From assembly GCF_004458765.1 (NCBI RefSeq), contig NZ_SPJX01000288.1, forward strand, positions 1 through 64,000: a DNA stretch of 64,000 nucleotides, given 5' to 3'. The DNA is from Microvirga pakistanensis (GTDB lineage Bacteria > Pseudomonadota > Alphaproteobacteria > Rhizobiales > Beijerinckiaceae). Shown one piece after another: positions 25,555 to 36,958 of the stretch. Both the position numbers and the translations under genes were made by a program. Within the stretch, counting starts at the first letter, position 1. Every line of letters begins with the position of its first letter. Below the pieces are notes generated by a model. It searched no databases. It was not told the origin of the DNA and saw nothing but the letters and a program-made list of their open reading frames with translations.

Positions 25555-25589
25555 GAAGCCCCGCGTTCCGCCAGGGAGCGCGGGGCTTC
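25555..25589. terminator. Hairpin between convergent MFS and gyrB genes
   Basis: An 11-bp perfect stem with a 13-base loop, flanked by short A- and T-rich ends. It is similar in arms and flanks to the hairpin at 23192-23226, so it may be a repeated element that also works as a terminator. Confidence 0.5.
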
Positions 25590-25663
25590 AATCGAATCAT
25601 TAGCCTGACATGGTCATGGATGCCTCGACCGCCCATGCAACCGAAAGATGTGCAGCGCGAAGA

Positions 25664-25740
25664 GGCAGGCTTTTCGCCGATTCGAGTCAGGATACCCCCG
25701 GTTCGAGCCAGACTTCAAGACCGGGGGACAACAGCCTGCC
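25664..25740. repeat. Nested inverted repeats at the 3' end of gyrB
   Basis: Outer arms GGCAGGCT (25664-25671) and AGCCTGCC (25733-25740) enclose inner arms CCCCCGGT (25695-25702) and ACCGGGGG (25720-25727). The structure starts three bases from the gyrB stop. It could act in termination or mRNA stability. Confidence 0.55.
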
Positions 25741-25742
25741 CC

Positions 25743-28232
<2,490 letters not shown>

Positions 28233-28324
28233 TCAGATATTTAGTGACGATCCGTTGAAATTTCACCCCCACGCGCCTACGCGCGCGTGAAAAGGGGCAC
28301 AAAAATCCACGAAAAAGTGCCGCC

Positions 28325-28582
28325 TCAGGGCTGATGAGGGGCGGTTCTTTGCCTCAGGAGGTGCCGGAGGCTCCTCAGCGCGAGAAGGCCGAAAACGAGC
28401 GCCGGCGTTCCCCAAATCGGACCGGCCTGCTCGACCATCACGCCGGCTTGCGGATCGTAACAGCGGCCAAGCTCGTTGAAACAGTCCCGCCAGCGCCAGT
28501 AACGCTCGTGGAAAGCCAGGGCGCAGGCCAGGCTGAGCCCGAGCCAGAGCAGAAGCCGGACGATCCTTACGGATGGCCTCAC
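28325..28582 (-). CDS. Small membrane protein, unknown
   Basis: An 85-residue protein with two hydrophobic helices (about 7-24 and 55-70) joined by a loop with two cysteines (CFNELGRC). Its ATG overlaps the LysE-type gene stop by four bases (ATGA), so the two are translationally coupled. The Cys pair sits in the presumed periplasmic loop and could form a disulfide. No family recognised; perhaps an accessory to the exporter. Confidence 0.65.
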   Translation of the reverse strand: MRPSVRIVRLLLWLGLSLACALAFHERYWRWRDCFNELGRCYDPQAGVMVEQAGPIWGTPALVFGLLALRSLRHLLRQRTAPHQP

Positions 28583-29193
28583 CGGGCCGCGACGGCTGCC
28601 GCTGCGCCCGCCATGACGGCTCCCGTGAAGCGGTTGAGGATCCGGATGGCGCCGGGGCTGGTGAAGAGCCGGCGCGCCCGGGTTGCGAGCAGGATGTAGC
28701 CGCCGAAGACCACCGCCAGCACGCTCAGGGTGGCGAGAGCCAGCTCCGCAAAGCCCAGAACCGTGATCTGCGTGAGGTCGAGGAAGGTGGGCAGGAGGGC
28801 GAGGTAGAACACCATGGTCTTCGGGTTGCCCAGAGTCAGCGCCAGCCCGCCCAGCAGAAGCCTGGCCGGGTGCTCGGCCCTCTCCTCGGCCTTGACCTCT
28901 CGCGCCATGGCGGGCGCCGTCCAGAGCTTGTAGGCGAGATAGAGCAGATAGGCCGCACCGGCGTATTTGATGATCAGGAAGACCTCATGGAAGGCTTGGG
29001 CCAGGGCGGCGAGCCCCAGAACCGCAAAGGTCAGCCACACCACGTCGCCCAGGGCGATCCCGATGCTGAACGGCACGGCTTCCGCCGGACCCCGTCCCAG
29101 CACCCGCGCCACGATGGCGGCGATGCCCGGCCCCGGGGAAGCCGCGGCGATGAAGAGGGCTGACGAGAACAGAATGAGGCCCGCGGGTTCCAT
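28579..29193 (-). CDS. LysE/RhtB family amino acid exporter
   Basis: A 204-residue inner-membrane protein with about six helices. The N-terminal ASPGPGIAAIVARVLGRG is the LysE/RhtB signature, and LGNPKTMVFYLALLPTF is the second conserved block. Such proteins export amino acids or derivatives by proton exchange; substrate not deducible. The ATG at 29193 is preferred over the GTG at 29202. It lies between recF and gyrB, an insertion in the replication cluster, with a repeat just upstream. Confidence 0.87.
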   Translation of the reverse strand: MEPAGLILFSSALFIAAASPGPGIAAIVARVLGRGPAEAVPFSIGIALGDVVWLTFAVLGLAALAQAFHEVFLIIKYAGAAYLLYLAYKLWTAPAMAREVKAEERAEHPARLLLGGLALTLGNPKTMVFYLALLPTFLDLTQITVLGFAELALATLSVLAVVFGGYILLATRARRLFTSPGAIRILNRFTGAVMAGAAAAVAAR

Positions 29194-29205
29194 GGCGATC
29201 ACTCA

Positions 29206-29299
29206 AGCATCGGACCCGCTTTTGGATCCAATGCTTCCTCTCTAAGCTGGCGCATCGTTGAGCGCGAAAAACCGGATCCACTTTTTCGCACGATGCGCT
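29206..29299. repeat. Family A palindromic repeat, near-complete copy
   Basis: Two halves: AGCATCGGACCC...CCAATGCTTCC and GCGCATCGTTGAGCGCG, AAAACCGGATCCACTTTTT, CGCACGATGCGCT. Layout matches the copy at 36837-36953. It lies between recF and the LysE-type gene. Confidence 0.7.
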
Positions 29300-29354
29300 G
29301 ACGAAGGAAATGCTGTTGCGCCTCCTTCATACGCCGGAACGGCCCCGGAGACCA

Positions 29355-30515
29355 TTAACGTCTTGTGATGGGTTCGATCACGCCGGGCGAGACCTGCAGC
29401 AGATCCGCCCGGCCTTCGAGTTCGGCGAAGAGGCCCGGATCCGCCCCCGTCATCCAGACCTGACCGCCTAAGGATTCCAGCGCCGCAAAGAGGCCCGCGC
29501 GGCGGCGCGGGTCGAGATGGGCCGCGACCTCGTCGAGCAGCACGAAGGGCGCGATGCCGCTCATGCTGGCGACCAGCCGCGCATGAGCGAGCACCAGGCC
29601 GATGAGAAGCGCCTTCTGCTCGCCCGTGGAGGCGGTGCTGGCGGCAATGTCCTTGGGCCCGTGGCGCACCAGCAGGTCGGACGCCTGCGGACCGACCAGG
29701 GTCCGGCCGGCGGCGCGGTCACGCGCGCGGTTGTCGCGTAGGATGGCCCGGTAGCGATCCTCCGCGTCGACGGCCGGGAGCGTGGCGAGCAGGGTGTCGA
29801 TCTCGCCCTCGAGGCCCATCGTGGCGAAGGGGAAGGGGGATTCCTCCTCGCGCGTCTCCAGAATCAGCTGGCTCAGCCGCTCCACGGTCTCCCGTCGCGC
29901 TGCGGCGACCGCGATGGCGAGTTCCGCGACCTCGCGCTCCAGGGCATCGAGCCAGAGCCGGTCGTCCGGGTTCTCCTCAAGCACCCGATTGCGGGAGCGC
30001 AGGGCCCGTTCCAGCGCATTCACGCGGGTGCCGTGCTCCGCATCGACCGCGAGCACCAGGCGGTCGAGGAAGCGGCGGCGGTCGCCGGCGGGGCCGCGAA
30101 ACAGCGCATCGAGATCGGGCGTGAGCCAGACGACCCGCAGGAACTCGGCGAAGGCCGTTGGCGACGAGGCGGCCATGCCGTCGATGCGGCACAGGCGGGA
30201 GGCGCGGGCCGTCTCGCCGGGCGGCTCGATTCCCGTGCCGAGGCGATGCTCGCCGTAAGGAGCGTCCAGGGTGAGCGAGACGGCGAACGAGCCCGGACCG
30301 CCTTGGCGTGCCATGTCGCCGAGCTCCGCACGGCGAAGGCCGCGTCCGGGCATGAACAGGGAGACCGCCTCCAGCACGTTGGTCTTGCCCGCGCCGTTCT
30401 CGCCCACGAGCGCCACGAGCTGGCGCGACACGGCGAGATCCAGGCTCGCATAGGTGCGGAAATCCTGGAGAATCAGGCGGACGATTCGGGAGGCGGCGAC
30501 GGGAGCGGAGGACAT
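29355..30515 (-). CDS. recF: DNA replication and repair protein RecF
   Basis: A 386-residue SMC-like ATPase. Walker A GENGAGKTN (38-46), the signature STGEQKALLIGLVLAHARL and Walker B FVLLDEVAAHLD occur in order, with the D-loop following. RecF loads RecA at single-strand gaps with RecO and RecR. Length matches the family. It follows dnaN with a 320-base gap that holds a palindromic repeat, so it may have its own promoter. Confidence 0.97.
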   Translation of the reverse strand: MSSAPVAASRIVRLILQDFRTYASLDLAVSRQLVALVGENGAGKTNVLEAVSLFMPGRGLRRAELGDMARQGGPGSFAVSLTLDAPYGEHRLGTGIEPPGETARASRLCRIDGMAASSPTAFAEFLRVVWLTPDLDALFRGPAGDRRRFLDRLVLAVDAEHGTRVNALERALRSRNRVLEENPDDRLWLDALEREVAELAIAVAAARRETVERLSQLILETREEESPFPFATMGLEGEIDTLLATLPAVDAEDRYRAILRDNRARDRAAGRTLVGPQASDLLVRHGPKDIAASTASTGEQKALLIGLVLAHARLVASMSGIAPFVLLDEVAAHLDPRRRAGLFAALESLGGQVWMTGADPGLFAELEGRADLLQVSPGVIEPITRR

Positions 30516-30835
30516 GTGCTCCCTTCTTTCAGGAGCGGGCGCGAAAGATCAAGCGTCGGCACGGCCAAACGTGGTTTGAATGGTCGTGGGGCAGGCGCCA
30601 AGTCTGTTCCAATGTCTTATCCTCATCCTGAGGAGGCGCGGAGCGCCGTCTCGAAGGAGGTTCCAGGGAGCACTGGAGGCTCCTTCGAGACGCAGCCTGA
30701 AGGCTGTTCCTCATGATGAGGTTCGTGTTTGCTGAAACGAAAATCACCGGCACAAGGCCGGTGATGAAAGAGCTCTGTCCTGACAGCGATCCCGGATTCT
30801 GCTGCGCAGCTCCGAGATGGCACTTGCGGGAGGAA
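30516..30835. other. recF-dnaN intergenic region
   Basis: No gene is seen. It is mostly taken up by the family C repeat at 30621-30722. The remaining AT-richer parts near 30540-30600 and 30725-30830 could hold a recF promoter, but I find no clear consensus. Confidence 0.4.
30621..30722. repeat. Family C palindromic repeat (CCTCATCCTGAGGAG type)
   Basis: Outer arms CCTCATCCTGAGGAG and TTCCTCATGATGAGG enclose CGTCTCGAAGGAGG and CCTCCTTCGAGACGC, giving a long imperfect hairpin of about 100 bases. This is a well-known Rhizobiales intergenic element type. One copy found in the window. Confidence 0.75.
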
Positions 30836-31954
30836 TCAAACGCGCATCGGCATCAGAACGTAGAGCGCGGTTGCGCCCTCGCGATCCTGGATGACGGTGG
30901 GCGAGCCGGGATCGGCGAGCTTGAACAGGGCGGTATCGCCGTCGAGCTGGGCCGTGATGTCGAGGAGATAGCGGGCATTGAAGCCGATATCGATCGGGGC
31001 GGCATCGTAATCGACTTCGATCTCTTCCGTTGCGCTGCCCGAATCCGGGTTGTTGACGGTCAGCGTCAGGCGTCCCTCGGCGAGCGCCAGCTTCACGGCG
31101 CGGCCGCGCTCCGAAGAGATGGTGGAGACGCGGTCCACGGCCTTGGCGAAGTCGCCGCGCTCGACGACGAGGATCTTGTCGTTGCCGGCCGGAATGACGC
31201 GCTGGTAATCGGGGAAGGTGCCGTCGATGAGCTTGGAGGTCAGCACCACGCCGTCGAAGGTCAGGCGCACCTTCGCCGGGGACAGCTCGACCGTGACGTT
31301 TTCCGAACCGTCCTCGACGAGCTTGACGATTTCGGCCACGGCCTTGCGGGGGATGATCACGCCGGGCATGCCCTCCGATCCGGCGGGGGCGGGAAGCTCC
31401 ACGCGGGCGAGGCGGTGGCCGTCGGTGGCAACCGCGCGCATCGTGAGCGAGCCGCCCACGTCCAGCGTGTGGAGATAGATGCCGTTGAGATAGTAGCGGG
31501 TCTCCTCCGTCGAGATCGCAAACTGGGTCTTCTCGATCAGACGCTTGAGGTCGCTTGCCGCCAGCGTGAAGCGGTGCGGAAGGTCGCCCGCCGCGAGATC
31601 CGGGAAGTCGCTTTCCGGCAGCGCCTGCAGCAGGAAGCGCGAGCGGCCCGAGCGGATCTGCATCTGGCCCACATCCGCGGTCATCTCCAGGGACACCTGC
31701 GCGCCGTCGGGCAGTTTTCGCACGATGTCGTAGATCATGTAGGCCGGCACCGTGGTGGAACCTGCCTCCGTGATCTCGGCCGGGATCGTCTCCGTGACCT
31801 CGATGTCGAGGTCGGTCGCGCGCAGGCGCAGGGAGCCCTCCTCGCCGCGCAGAAGCACGTTCGACAGGATCGGGATGGTGTTGCGGCGCTCGACGACGCG
31901 GTGCACGTGCCCCAGCGCCTTCAAAAGAGCGGCGCGCTCAACAGTAACTCTCAT
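30836..31954 (-). CDS. dnaN: DNA polymerase III beta subunit (sliding clamp)
   Basis: A 372-residue DnaN. Three clamp folds are visible in series: MRVTVERAALLKALGHVHRVVERRNTIPILSN opens the first, FTLAASDLKRLIEKTQFAIS the second, and the third ends in VIQDREGATALYVLMPMRV, the classic C-terminus. It tethers polymerase III and clamp-binding repair proteins to DNA. It follows dnaA by 142 bases, in the canonical order. Confidence 0.98.
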   Translation of the reverse strand: MRVTVERAALLKALGHVHRVVERRNTIPILSNVLLRGEEGSLRLRATDLDIEVTETIPAEITEAGSTTVPAYMIYDIVRKLPDGAQVSLEMTADVGQMQIRSGRSRFLLQALPESDFPDLAAGDLPHRFTLAASDLKRLIEKTQFAISTEETRYYLNGIYLHTLDVGGSLTMRAVATDGHRLARVELPAPAGSEGMPGVIIPRKAVAEIVKLVEDGSENVTVELSPAKVRLTFDGVVLTSKLIDGTFPDYQRVIPAGNDKILVVERGDFAKAVDRVSTISSERGRAVKLALAEGRLTLTVNNPDSGSATEEIEVDYDAAPIDIGFNARYLLDITAQLDGDTALFKLADPGSPTVIQDREGATALYVLMPMRV

Positions 31955-32096
31955 AACGCGACACCTATTGTCGGTGAAATTCTTGGCCCATCACCGGCGT
32001 GACAAGCGAGGCGGCAAGATTGGCGTTTGTTGCCGCAGAAAGCAAGGCCGCAGGTTCCTGCCTGCTCCGAAGGAGCCCTCGCCCCCCTGGAAGCGC

Positions 32097-33596
32097 TTAT
32101 TCCTGCAGCATCCGCTTGAGGAGCTCGACCTCGTCGGAGAGCGCGTGATCCTCGCCCAGGGCCTTCTCGATCTTGCGCACCGCATGGAGCACGGTGGTGT
32201 GATCACGTCCGCCGAAGCGGCGGCCGATCTCCGGCAGGGAGCGGAGCGTCAGCACCTTGGACAGGTACATGGCGATCTGTCGCGGCCGCACCACGGCGGC
32301 GGTGCGGCGCTCGGAGAGGATGTCCGATCGGGAGACGTTGTAGCGCGAGGCGACGAGCTTCTGGATGTCCTCGATCTTCACGCGCTTGGGTTCGCGGTTG
32401 CGCACGAGGTCGCGGATCGCGGTCTCGGCGGTCTCGAGGGTGATGGCGGAGCCGGTGAGGGTGGCGTGCGCCAGGAGGCGGTTCACCGCGCCTTCGAGAT
32501 CGCGACCGTTCGCCGTGATCGAGCGGGCCACATAGGCGATGACGCTCGGGCCCACCTCGAAGGTGGGGTGAATGGTTTTCAGCGCCTCGATCCGGGTGGA
32601 GAGAATCGAGGTGCGAAGGGCCTCGTCCAGGGCCGTGACCTCGACCACGAGGCCGCCCGCCAGGCGTGAGCGCACGCGTTCGTCCAGGTTCTCCAGGTCT
32701 GCCGGCGGCCGGTCGGCCGCGATCACGATCTGGCGGCCCGCATCGATGAGGGCGTTGAGCGTGTGGCCGAATTCCTGCTGGATCTGCTTGCCCTGGATGA
32801 ACTGCACGTCGTCGATGATGAGCAGGTCGATGCCGCGCAGGCGCTCCTTGAAGGCGAGCGACGTCTGCGCCTTCAGGGATGCCACGAAGCCGTACATGAA
32901 GCGGTCGGCGGTGAGATAGATGACACGGCGGCCTTGCGTGCGCATCTCATGGCCGATGGCGTGAAGCAGATGGGTTTTGCCGAGGCCCACCCCCGCGTGG
33001 AGATAAAGCGGATTGTAGATCACCTGGCCGTTGGGGGCATGGGCCACCCGGTCGGCGGCGGCATGGGCCAGCGCATTGGAGCGGCCGACGATGAAGCTTT
33101 CGAAGGTCAGTCGCGGATCGAGCGGAGCGCCGCCGAGATCGGAGTTCTCGGTCCGCTCCTCCTGCGGGAGCGGCAGGGATGGGGCCTTGGGCTCGGTGGC
33201 CTGGGCCGTCGTCATCGGAGCCGGCGTGCTCGGACGGGAGGTCTCGTTGGGACGGCGCTGGGGAGACGCCTCGCGGCCGAGAGTGTTGCGCACGCCGATC
33301 ACGACGCGCTCCACATCCTTGGCTTCCGAACGATAGACCGACAGGACGCGGTCGGCGTAATGGGACTCGATCCAGCTTTTCAGAAAACGGGTGGGCACCG
33401 TCAGATAGGCGCAGCCGTCCAGCACCGAATCCAGCTCGAGGCGGCCGAACCAGCTGGCAAAGATGTCCTCGCCCAGCTCGGCCCGCAGACGGCGCTTCAC
33501 CCGCGCCCAGACATCCGCTGCCGTTGGCTCGCCTGAAGCCTCCATGCCGCTCTCATTGGCAGCGGCAAAGGTGCGATGGTCCTCGCTGCGATACAT
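32097..33596 (-). CDS. dnaA: Chromosomal replication initiator protein DnaA
   Basis: A 499-residue DnaA. Domain I is at 25-105 and a Pro/Thr-rich linker at 110-165. Domain III is an AAA+ ATPase ([14 protein letters not shown]alker [14 protein letters not shown]alker B, sensor [11 protein letters not shown]). Domain IV has the signature [36 protein letters not shown] for DnaA-box binding. The ATG at 33596 follows GGAGGGAATTTG; the TTG just before it is a less likely start. Transcribed away from the gene-free region that separates it from rpsT. Confidence 0.98.
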   Translation of the reverse strand: MYRSEDHRTFAAANESGMEASGEPTAADVWARVKRRLRAELGEDIFASWFGRLELDSVLDGCAYLTVPTRFLKSWIESHYADRVLSVYRSEAKDVERVVIGVRNTLGREASPQRRPNETSRPSTPAPMTTAQATEPKAPSLPLPQEERTENSDLGGAPLDPRLTFESFIVGRSNALAHAAADRVAHAPNGQVIYNPLYLHAGVGLGKTHLLHAIGHEMRTQGRRVIYLTADRFMYGFVASLKAQTSLAFKERLRGIDLLIIDDVQFIQGKQIQQEFGHTLNALIDAGRQIVIAADRPPADLENLDERVRSRLAGGLVVEVTALDEALRTSILSTRIEALKTIHPTFEVGPSVIAYVARSITANGRDLEGAVNRLLAHATLTGSAITLETAETAIRDLVRNREPKRVKIEDIQKLVASRYNVSRSDILSERRTAAVVRPRQIAMYLSKVLTLRSLPEIGRRFGGRDHTTVLHAVRKIEKALGEDHALSDEVELLKRMLQE

Positions 33597-34269
33597 CAAA
33601 TTCCCTCCACGAGGTCTCGCCGAACTTGGCTGAAACCCCCACGCATGACCCGTTCTGAACAGACAATCAGCCCTGGTTCACAGGTTGTTCAGAACGTGGC
33701 GCCCCCAATTGTACTAAAGATTATCAAGCTGCTTCTAAGTCGAGACGATCTGAAAGCGCCGTCTCTTGGACATCTCTTCAAGCTCAACCAAGTCTACCCC
33801 TGGGTAAGGGATATACTTTCGCCTGCTTCTTGTTGAACTGAAACAAAGCCCTAACCCCGTGGTTGTGTTCTATAGCTCAGGACCTGAAAGGATGACTTAA
33901 CGGCAAGCCGTTGAAGCAACATGACCTTATACAGGCTGGGGGATGGTCCGCAACATGGTCGAGTCAACAGGCGCCCGGGGATGATCCCCAAAACGACCCA
34001 CAGACCCGTCCACAGGTTTTGGGGTGCGGCGATAAAGTCCTGACTCTTCAACTGATTCACAATGTCGCCCCGGCTCGTTCCGGCTCGCGAAAAAAGCTTG
34101 TTCCGCAACCTTGATTCAGCGCCGATTCGGGCCGACTCGCGATGTGATTCCGATGCTTCGCGAACCTTTGCCTGCTAAGCTATTGAACGTTCTGGGCATT
34201 TCATGTGCATTTCGATTCCTGCTCGCGGACGTGCTCACCCCGCTTTTCCGGCTTAAAGTCAAGCTCGCG

Positions 34270-34278
34270 TGTGGATAA
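34270..34278 (-). promoter_or_regulatory. DnaA box
   Basis: TGTGGATAA is a perfect match to the complement of TTATCCACA. It is the only exact box I found in the dnaA-rpsT gap, so it may act in dnaA or rpsT control rather than as an origin. Confidence 0.5.
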
Positions 34279-34434
34279 GAGCGCGCCGGAAAAACGACGC
34301 TCGAAGCGGTGCTGAAATTGCGCCCTTGCACGCCGGTTCCCGTGACGGCGAGCCGCTGCTCAGGCGAGCCGACCGGGGTCTTCTCACGGATGCCGATCCG
34401 GCGAGGAACGGCCGCGGCCTGTCCGAAGGACTCG

Positions 34435-34560
34435 AGCATCGGACGTGAAAAGGGGAATCCACTTCTGGGATCCAATCCGATGCTCCACTCTCGGGAGAGC
34501 GCATCGTTCGGGCAGACCCAAAGGGCCATGCTCGTGAAAACCGGGTCCGCTTCTCGCTGA
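34435..34560. repeat. Family A palindromic repeat, full copy
   Basis: AGCATCGGACGTGAAAAGGG, then CCGATGCTCCACTCTCGGGA, GAGCGCATCGTTCGGGC and AAAACCGGGTCCGCTTCTCG, the two-part layout of the family with some decay in the second half. Confidence 0.7.
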
Positions 34561-34641
34561 CGTGGCCCTCTGGATCTTGAGGCCGAGGCGCAGGCTCTGG
34601 GCTCGGCTTCGAATCCGGTGGCGAGCGTGCCGCGAGGCAAC

Positions 34642-34667
34642 AAAAAACCCGGCCATCGGGCCGGGTT
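34642..34667 (-). terminator. rpsT terminator
   Basis: On the minus strand an 8-bp stem AACCCGGC/GCCGGGTT (arms 34660-34667 and 34646-34653) is followed by six T. It lies 29 bases after the rpsT stop codon. Confidence 0.85.
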
Positions 34668-34695
34668 CGATGATCGTCGATCCGTCTGGAGTCGA

Positions 34696-34962
34696 TCAGG
34701 CGCTCAGAGCCTTGATGCGGCTCGTCAGGCGCGACACCTTCCGGGAGGCGTTGTTCTTGTGCACGATGCCCTTCTGGGCGGCGCGCATCATCTCCGGCTC
34801 GGCGGCGCGAAGAGCGGCAAAGGCTTCGGTCTGATTGCCGGAGGCGATCGCCTCCTCGACCTTGCGCACGAAGGTCCGCATGCGGCTGCGGCGCGACTTG
34901 TTGATCGCGGTGCGCTTCGCAATCTTGCGGGTCATCTTCTTGGCGGACACGGTGTTGGCCAT
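34696..34962 (-). CDS. rpsT: 30S ribosomal protein S20
   Basis: An 88-residue, strongly basic S20: [39 protein letters not shown] at the N-terminus, [22 protein letters not shown] at the end. It binds 16S rRNA helices 9 and 44. The ATG at 34962 with GAGGATTGGCC upstream is the start. It sits beside dnaA, the usual alphaproteobacterial neighbour, with its own promoter and terminator. Confidence 0.97.
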   Translation of the reverse strand: MANTVSAKKMTRKIAKRTAINKSRRSRMRTFVRKVEEAIASGNQTEAFAALRAAEPEMMRAAQKGIVHKNNASRKVSRLTSRIKALSA

Positions 34963-35045
34963 GGCCAATCCTCGTTTGTTAAAGTCCGACGCGACAAGCC
35001 CGGCTTGGAGCCCCGTCAGCGACCGGTTGATGAATGGAAACCGAA

Positions 35046-35068
35046 GAGCCCGCGGGACGCGCGGGCTC
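35046..35068 (-). promoter_or_regulatory. Hairpin in the rpsT mRNA leader
   Basis: GAGCCCGCG (35046-35054) pairs with CGCGGGCTC (35060-35068), a 9-bp stem with a 5-base loop, just downstream of the rpsT -10 element. It could stabilise the leader or take part in S20 feedback control. Confidence 0.5.
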
Positions 35069-35079
35069 GTGTGGGGCGG

Positions 35080-35108
35080 CTTATAGACGTGATCCCGGAG
35101 AACGTCAA
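35080..35108 (-). promoter_or_regulatory. rpsT promoter
   Basis: On the minus strand TTGACG (35108-35103) and TATAAG (35085-35080) are 17 bases apart, a near-consensus sigma-70 promoter for this GC-rich genome. It lies about 120 bases before the rpsT start. Confidence 0.8.
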
Positions 35109-35128
35109 TGTCCGTGGGCCTTTGCGCG

Positions 35129-35881
35129 TCAAAAAAGCGCCTGGAGGCCTCTGACGATTCCCTCCGGCAGCAGGTGCCGCCAGGGATTGGCGGGATCGAG
35201 AAGGAGCCGCAGGGCCATCGCGGCCGAGACCAGCACCAGGAGCGGCCGGATGATCCGGCTCCCCAGCCGCATGGCGAGCCGCGAGCCCACCTGCGCCCCG
35301 AGGAAGGAGGCTCCGGCCATGACGAGCCCCACGGGCCAGACGACGGCTCCGGTGGCGGCATAGAGAAGGAGGCTGCCCAGGTTGCTCGCCAGGTTCAGGA
35401 GCTTGGTATGGGCGGTGGCCCGCACGACCCCGTAGCCGAGGAGGGTCACGAAGGCGAGCATGTAGAAGGAGCCCGCGCCCGGTCCGAAGATGCCGTCGTA
35501 GAAGCCCACGGCCACCGGAGCCGTGACGCCGAAGGCAAGGGCTGTCATCCGGGCGTGCGCGTCCTCATCCTTCATCTTGCGGGACAGGGCGAAATAGAGC
35601 GCGATGGCGATCAGCAGCACCGGGATCAGGGTCTGGAGCACGGCTTGCGGCAGGAAGCGCACGCACAGCGCCCCCGCGATCCCGCTGACGAAGGCTACGC
35701 CCGTGAAGGCCCAGGCCTTGCGCCATTCGATCATCCCCCGGCGCCCGAAGGTGTAGGTGGCGGAGGCGGCCGCGACGGCGCCCTGCACCTTGTTGGTGGC
35801 GATGGCGCCCGCCGGGCTCATGCCCGCGAGCAGGAGGGCCGGCACCGTGAGGAGCCCGCCGCCGCCTGCAATGGAATCCAC
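35129..35881 (-). CDS. TauE/SafE (TSUP) family permease, N-terminus out of frame
   Basis: A 250-residue TSUP permease with about eight helices. The repeat signatures [20 protein letters not shown] and [17 protein letters not shown] are both present. The GTG at 35881 that opens this frame is really the Val codon inside the first signature. The expected beginning, MIAALAAISFF, is encoded from an ATG at 35924 but in another frame; an A8 run (35891-35898) joins the two. With seven A the gene would read through. So it is a frameshifted gene, a sequencing error or a slippage site. It follows enoyl-CoA hydratase closely. Confidence 0.75.
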   Translation of the reverse strand: MDSIAGGGGLLTVPALLLAGMSPAGAIATNKVQGAVAAASATYTFGRRGMIEWRKAWAFTGVAFVSGIAGALCVRFLPQAVLQTLIPVLLIAIALYFALSRKMKDEDAHARMTALAFGVTAPVAVGFYDGIFGPGAGSFYMLAFVTLLGYGVVRATAHTKLLNLASNLGSLLLYAATGAVVWPVGLVMAGASFLGAQVGSRLAMRLGSRIIRPLLVLVSAAMALRLLLDPANPWRHLLPEGIVRGLQALF

Positions 35882-35924
35882 GAAGCCTGCAAAAAAAAGA
35901 GATCGCGGCGAGCGCCGCGATCAT
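35882..35924 (-). pseudogene. Displaced 5' end of the TSUP gene with A8 tract
   Basis: The ATG at 35924 begins MIAALAAISFF, a good first helix for the permease, then meets eight A (eight T in the coding sense) at 35898-35891 and leaves the frame. Removing one base restores [14 protein letters not shown], the family N-terminal motif. Confidence 0.7.
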
Positions 35925-35947
35925 GTCGAAGCCGAACTCTGGCACGG

Positions 35948-36721
35948 TTACTGGTCTTTGAACTCGGCCGCGCGCTTTTCCACGAAGGCAGCCATGCCCT
36001 CCTTCTGGTCGGCGGTGGCGAACATGGCGTGGAAGACGCGCCGCTCGAAGCGGATGCCCTCGGAGAGGGACACCTCGTCGGCGCGGTTGACGGTTTCCTT
36101 CGTCATCATGGCAATGGGCAGCGACATGGACGCGATGGTCTCCGCCGTCTTCATAGTCTCTGTCATCAGGTCGGCCAGCGGCACCACGCGGGCCACCAGG
36201 CCGGAGCGCTCGGCCTCCTCGGCGCCCATCATGCGGCCCGTCAGGCACATCTCCATGGCCTTGGCCCGGCCGATGAGGCGGGTGAGGCGCTGCGTGCCGC
36301 CCATGCCGGGCATGACGCCGAGCTTGATCTCGGGCTGCCCGAACCTGGCGTTGTCCGCCGCGATGATGAAATCGCACATCATGGCGAATTCGCAGCCGCC
36401 GCCGAGGGCGAAGCCCGCCACCGCCGCGATCATCGGCTTGCGGCGGCCGGCCACCTTCTCCCAGCCGGAGAAAAGGTTGTCGAGATAGATCTGCGGATAG
36501 GCCAGCGACGCCATCTCCTTGATGTCGGCGCCGGCGGCAAAGGCCTTCTCGGACCCGGTGACCACGATGCAGCCGATCTGCGGATCGGCCTCGAACGCGT
36601 CGAGCGCCAGGTTCACCTCGTTCAGGAGGGCCGCGTTGAGAGCGTTGAGCGCCTGGGGCCGGTTGAGGGTGATGAGCCCCACCTTGCCGCGCGTCTCGAC
36701 GATGATCGTTTCATAGGCCAT
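35948..36721 (-). CDS. Enoyl-CoA hydratase
   Basis: A 257-residue crotonase-fold hydratase. The oxyanion loop [12 protein letters not shown] (about 58-69) and the second loop [13 protein letters not shown] are conserved; Glu113-like and Glu133-like positions (GGCEFAMM and [19 protein letters not shown]) match catalytic glutamates of mitochondrial-type enoyl-CoA hydratase. It hydrates 2-trans-enoyl-CoA in beta-oxidation. The ATG at 36721 follows GGAGATGGCGAC. No other beta-oxidation gene is adjacent. Confidence 0.93.
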   Translation of the reverse strand: MAYETIIVETRGKVGLITLNRPQALNALNAALLNEVNLALDAFEADPQIGCIVVTGSEKAFAAGADIKEMASLAYPQIYLDNLFSGWEKVAGRRKPMIAAVAGFALGGGCEFAMMCDFIIAADNARFGQPEIKLGVMPGMGGTQRLTRLIGRAKAMEMCLTGRMMGAEEAERSGLVARVVPLADLMTETMKTAETIASMSLPIAMMTKETVNRADEVSLSEGIRFERRVFHAMFATADQKEGMAAFVEKRAAEFKDQ

Positions 36722-36836
36722 GTCGCCATCTCCGCTGTTCTTCCTCCCTGGGTTACGGGAGGCGGCGGAACTCGGCAAGCCCTATCGTCATCGCCCTTTC
36801 CTCATCTCCGGACCCATCTCCGGAGATGAGGGGCTA

Positions 36837-36953
36837 GAGCATCGGACCCAAAAGTGGATTTGCACTTTTGGGATTCGATCCGATGCTCCACTCCTGGGAG
36901 AGCGCATCGTTCGACGCGGAAAACCGGGTCCACTTTTCCGCACGATGCGCTAA
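36837..36953. repeat. Family A palindromic repeat, best complete copy
   Basis: Half 1 is a palindrome: AGCATCGGACC, CAAAAGTG, CACTTTTG, CGATCCGATGCT. Half 2 runs GCGCATCGTTCGACGCGG, AAAACCGGGTCCACTTTT, CCGCACGATGCGCT. The halves are joined by CCACTCCTGGGAGA. This copy defines the family in this window. Confidence 0.8.
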
Positions 36954-36958
36954 GCGGA

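Larger units (their letters stand above)
25399..25742. other. Gene-free stretch with hairpins downstream of gyrB
   Basis: No gene supported in 344 bases lying between two converging genes. It holds the stem GAAGCCCCGCG (25555-25565) with CGCGGGGCTTC (25579-25589) and the nested inverted repeats at 25664-25740. The first could end transcription from either side. Confidence 0.5.
33597..34695. other. dnaA-rpsT intergenic region, candidate origin area
   Basis: About 1.1 kb without a supported gene. 33690-33900 is unusually AT-rich for this genome. One exact DnaA box TGTGGATAA lies at 34270-34278, with weaker matches around 33680 and 34010-34070. CCCCAAAAC (33986-33994) and GTTTTGGGG (34016-34024) form an inverted repeat around two CCACAG cores. 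The 3' part holds a family A repeat and the rpsT terminator. In Rhizobiales oriC is often elsewhere, so origin activity is only a possibility. Confidence 0.4.

Noticed and set aside
25655..25735. tRNA-like stretch with GGTTCGAG-type text
   Set aside because: Arms do not fold as a cloverleaf; it is a pair of nested inverted repeats with no anticodon arm or CCA end.
34116..34643. 175-codon minus-strand frame between dnaA and rpsT
   Set aside because: Runs through a family A repeat and the rpsT terminator; no ribosome site or domain.
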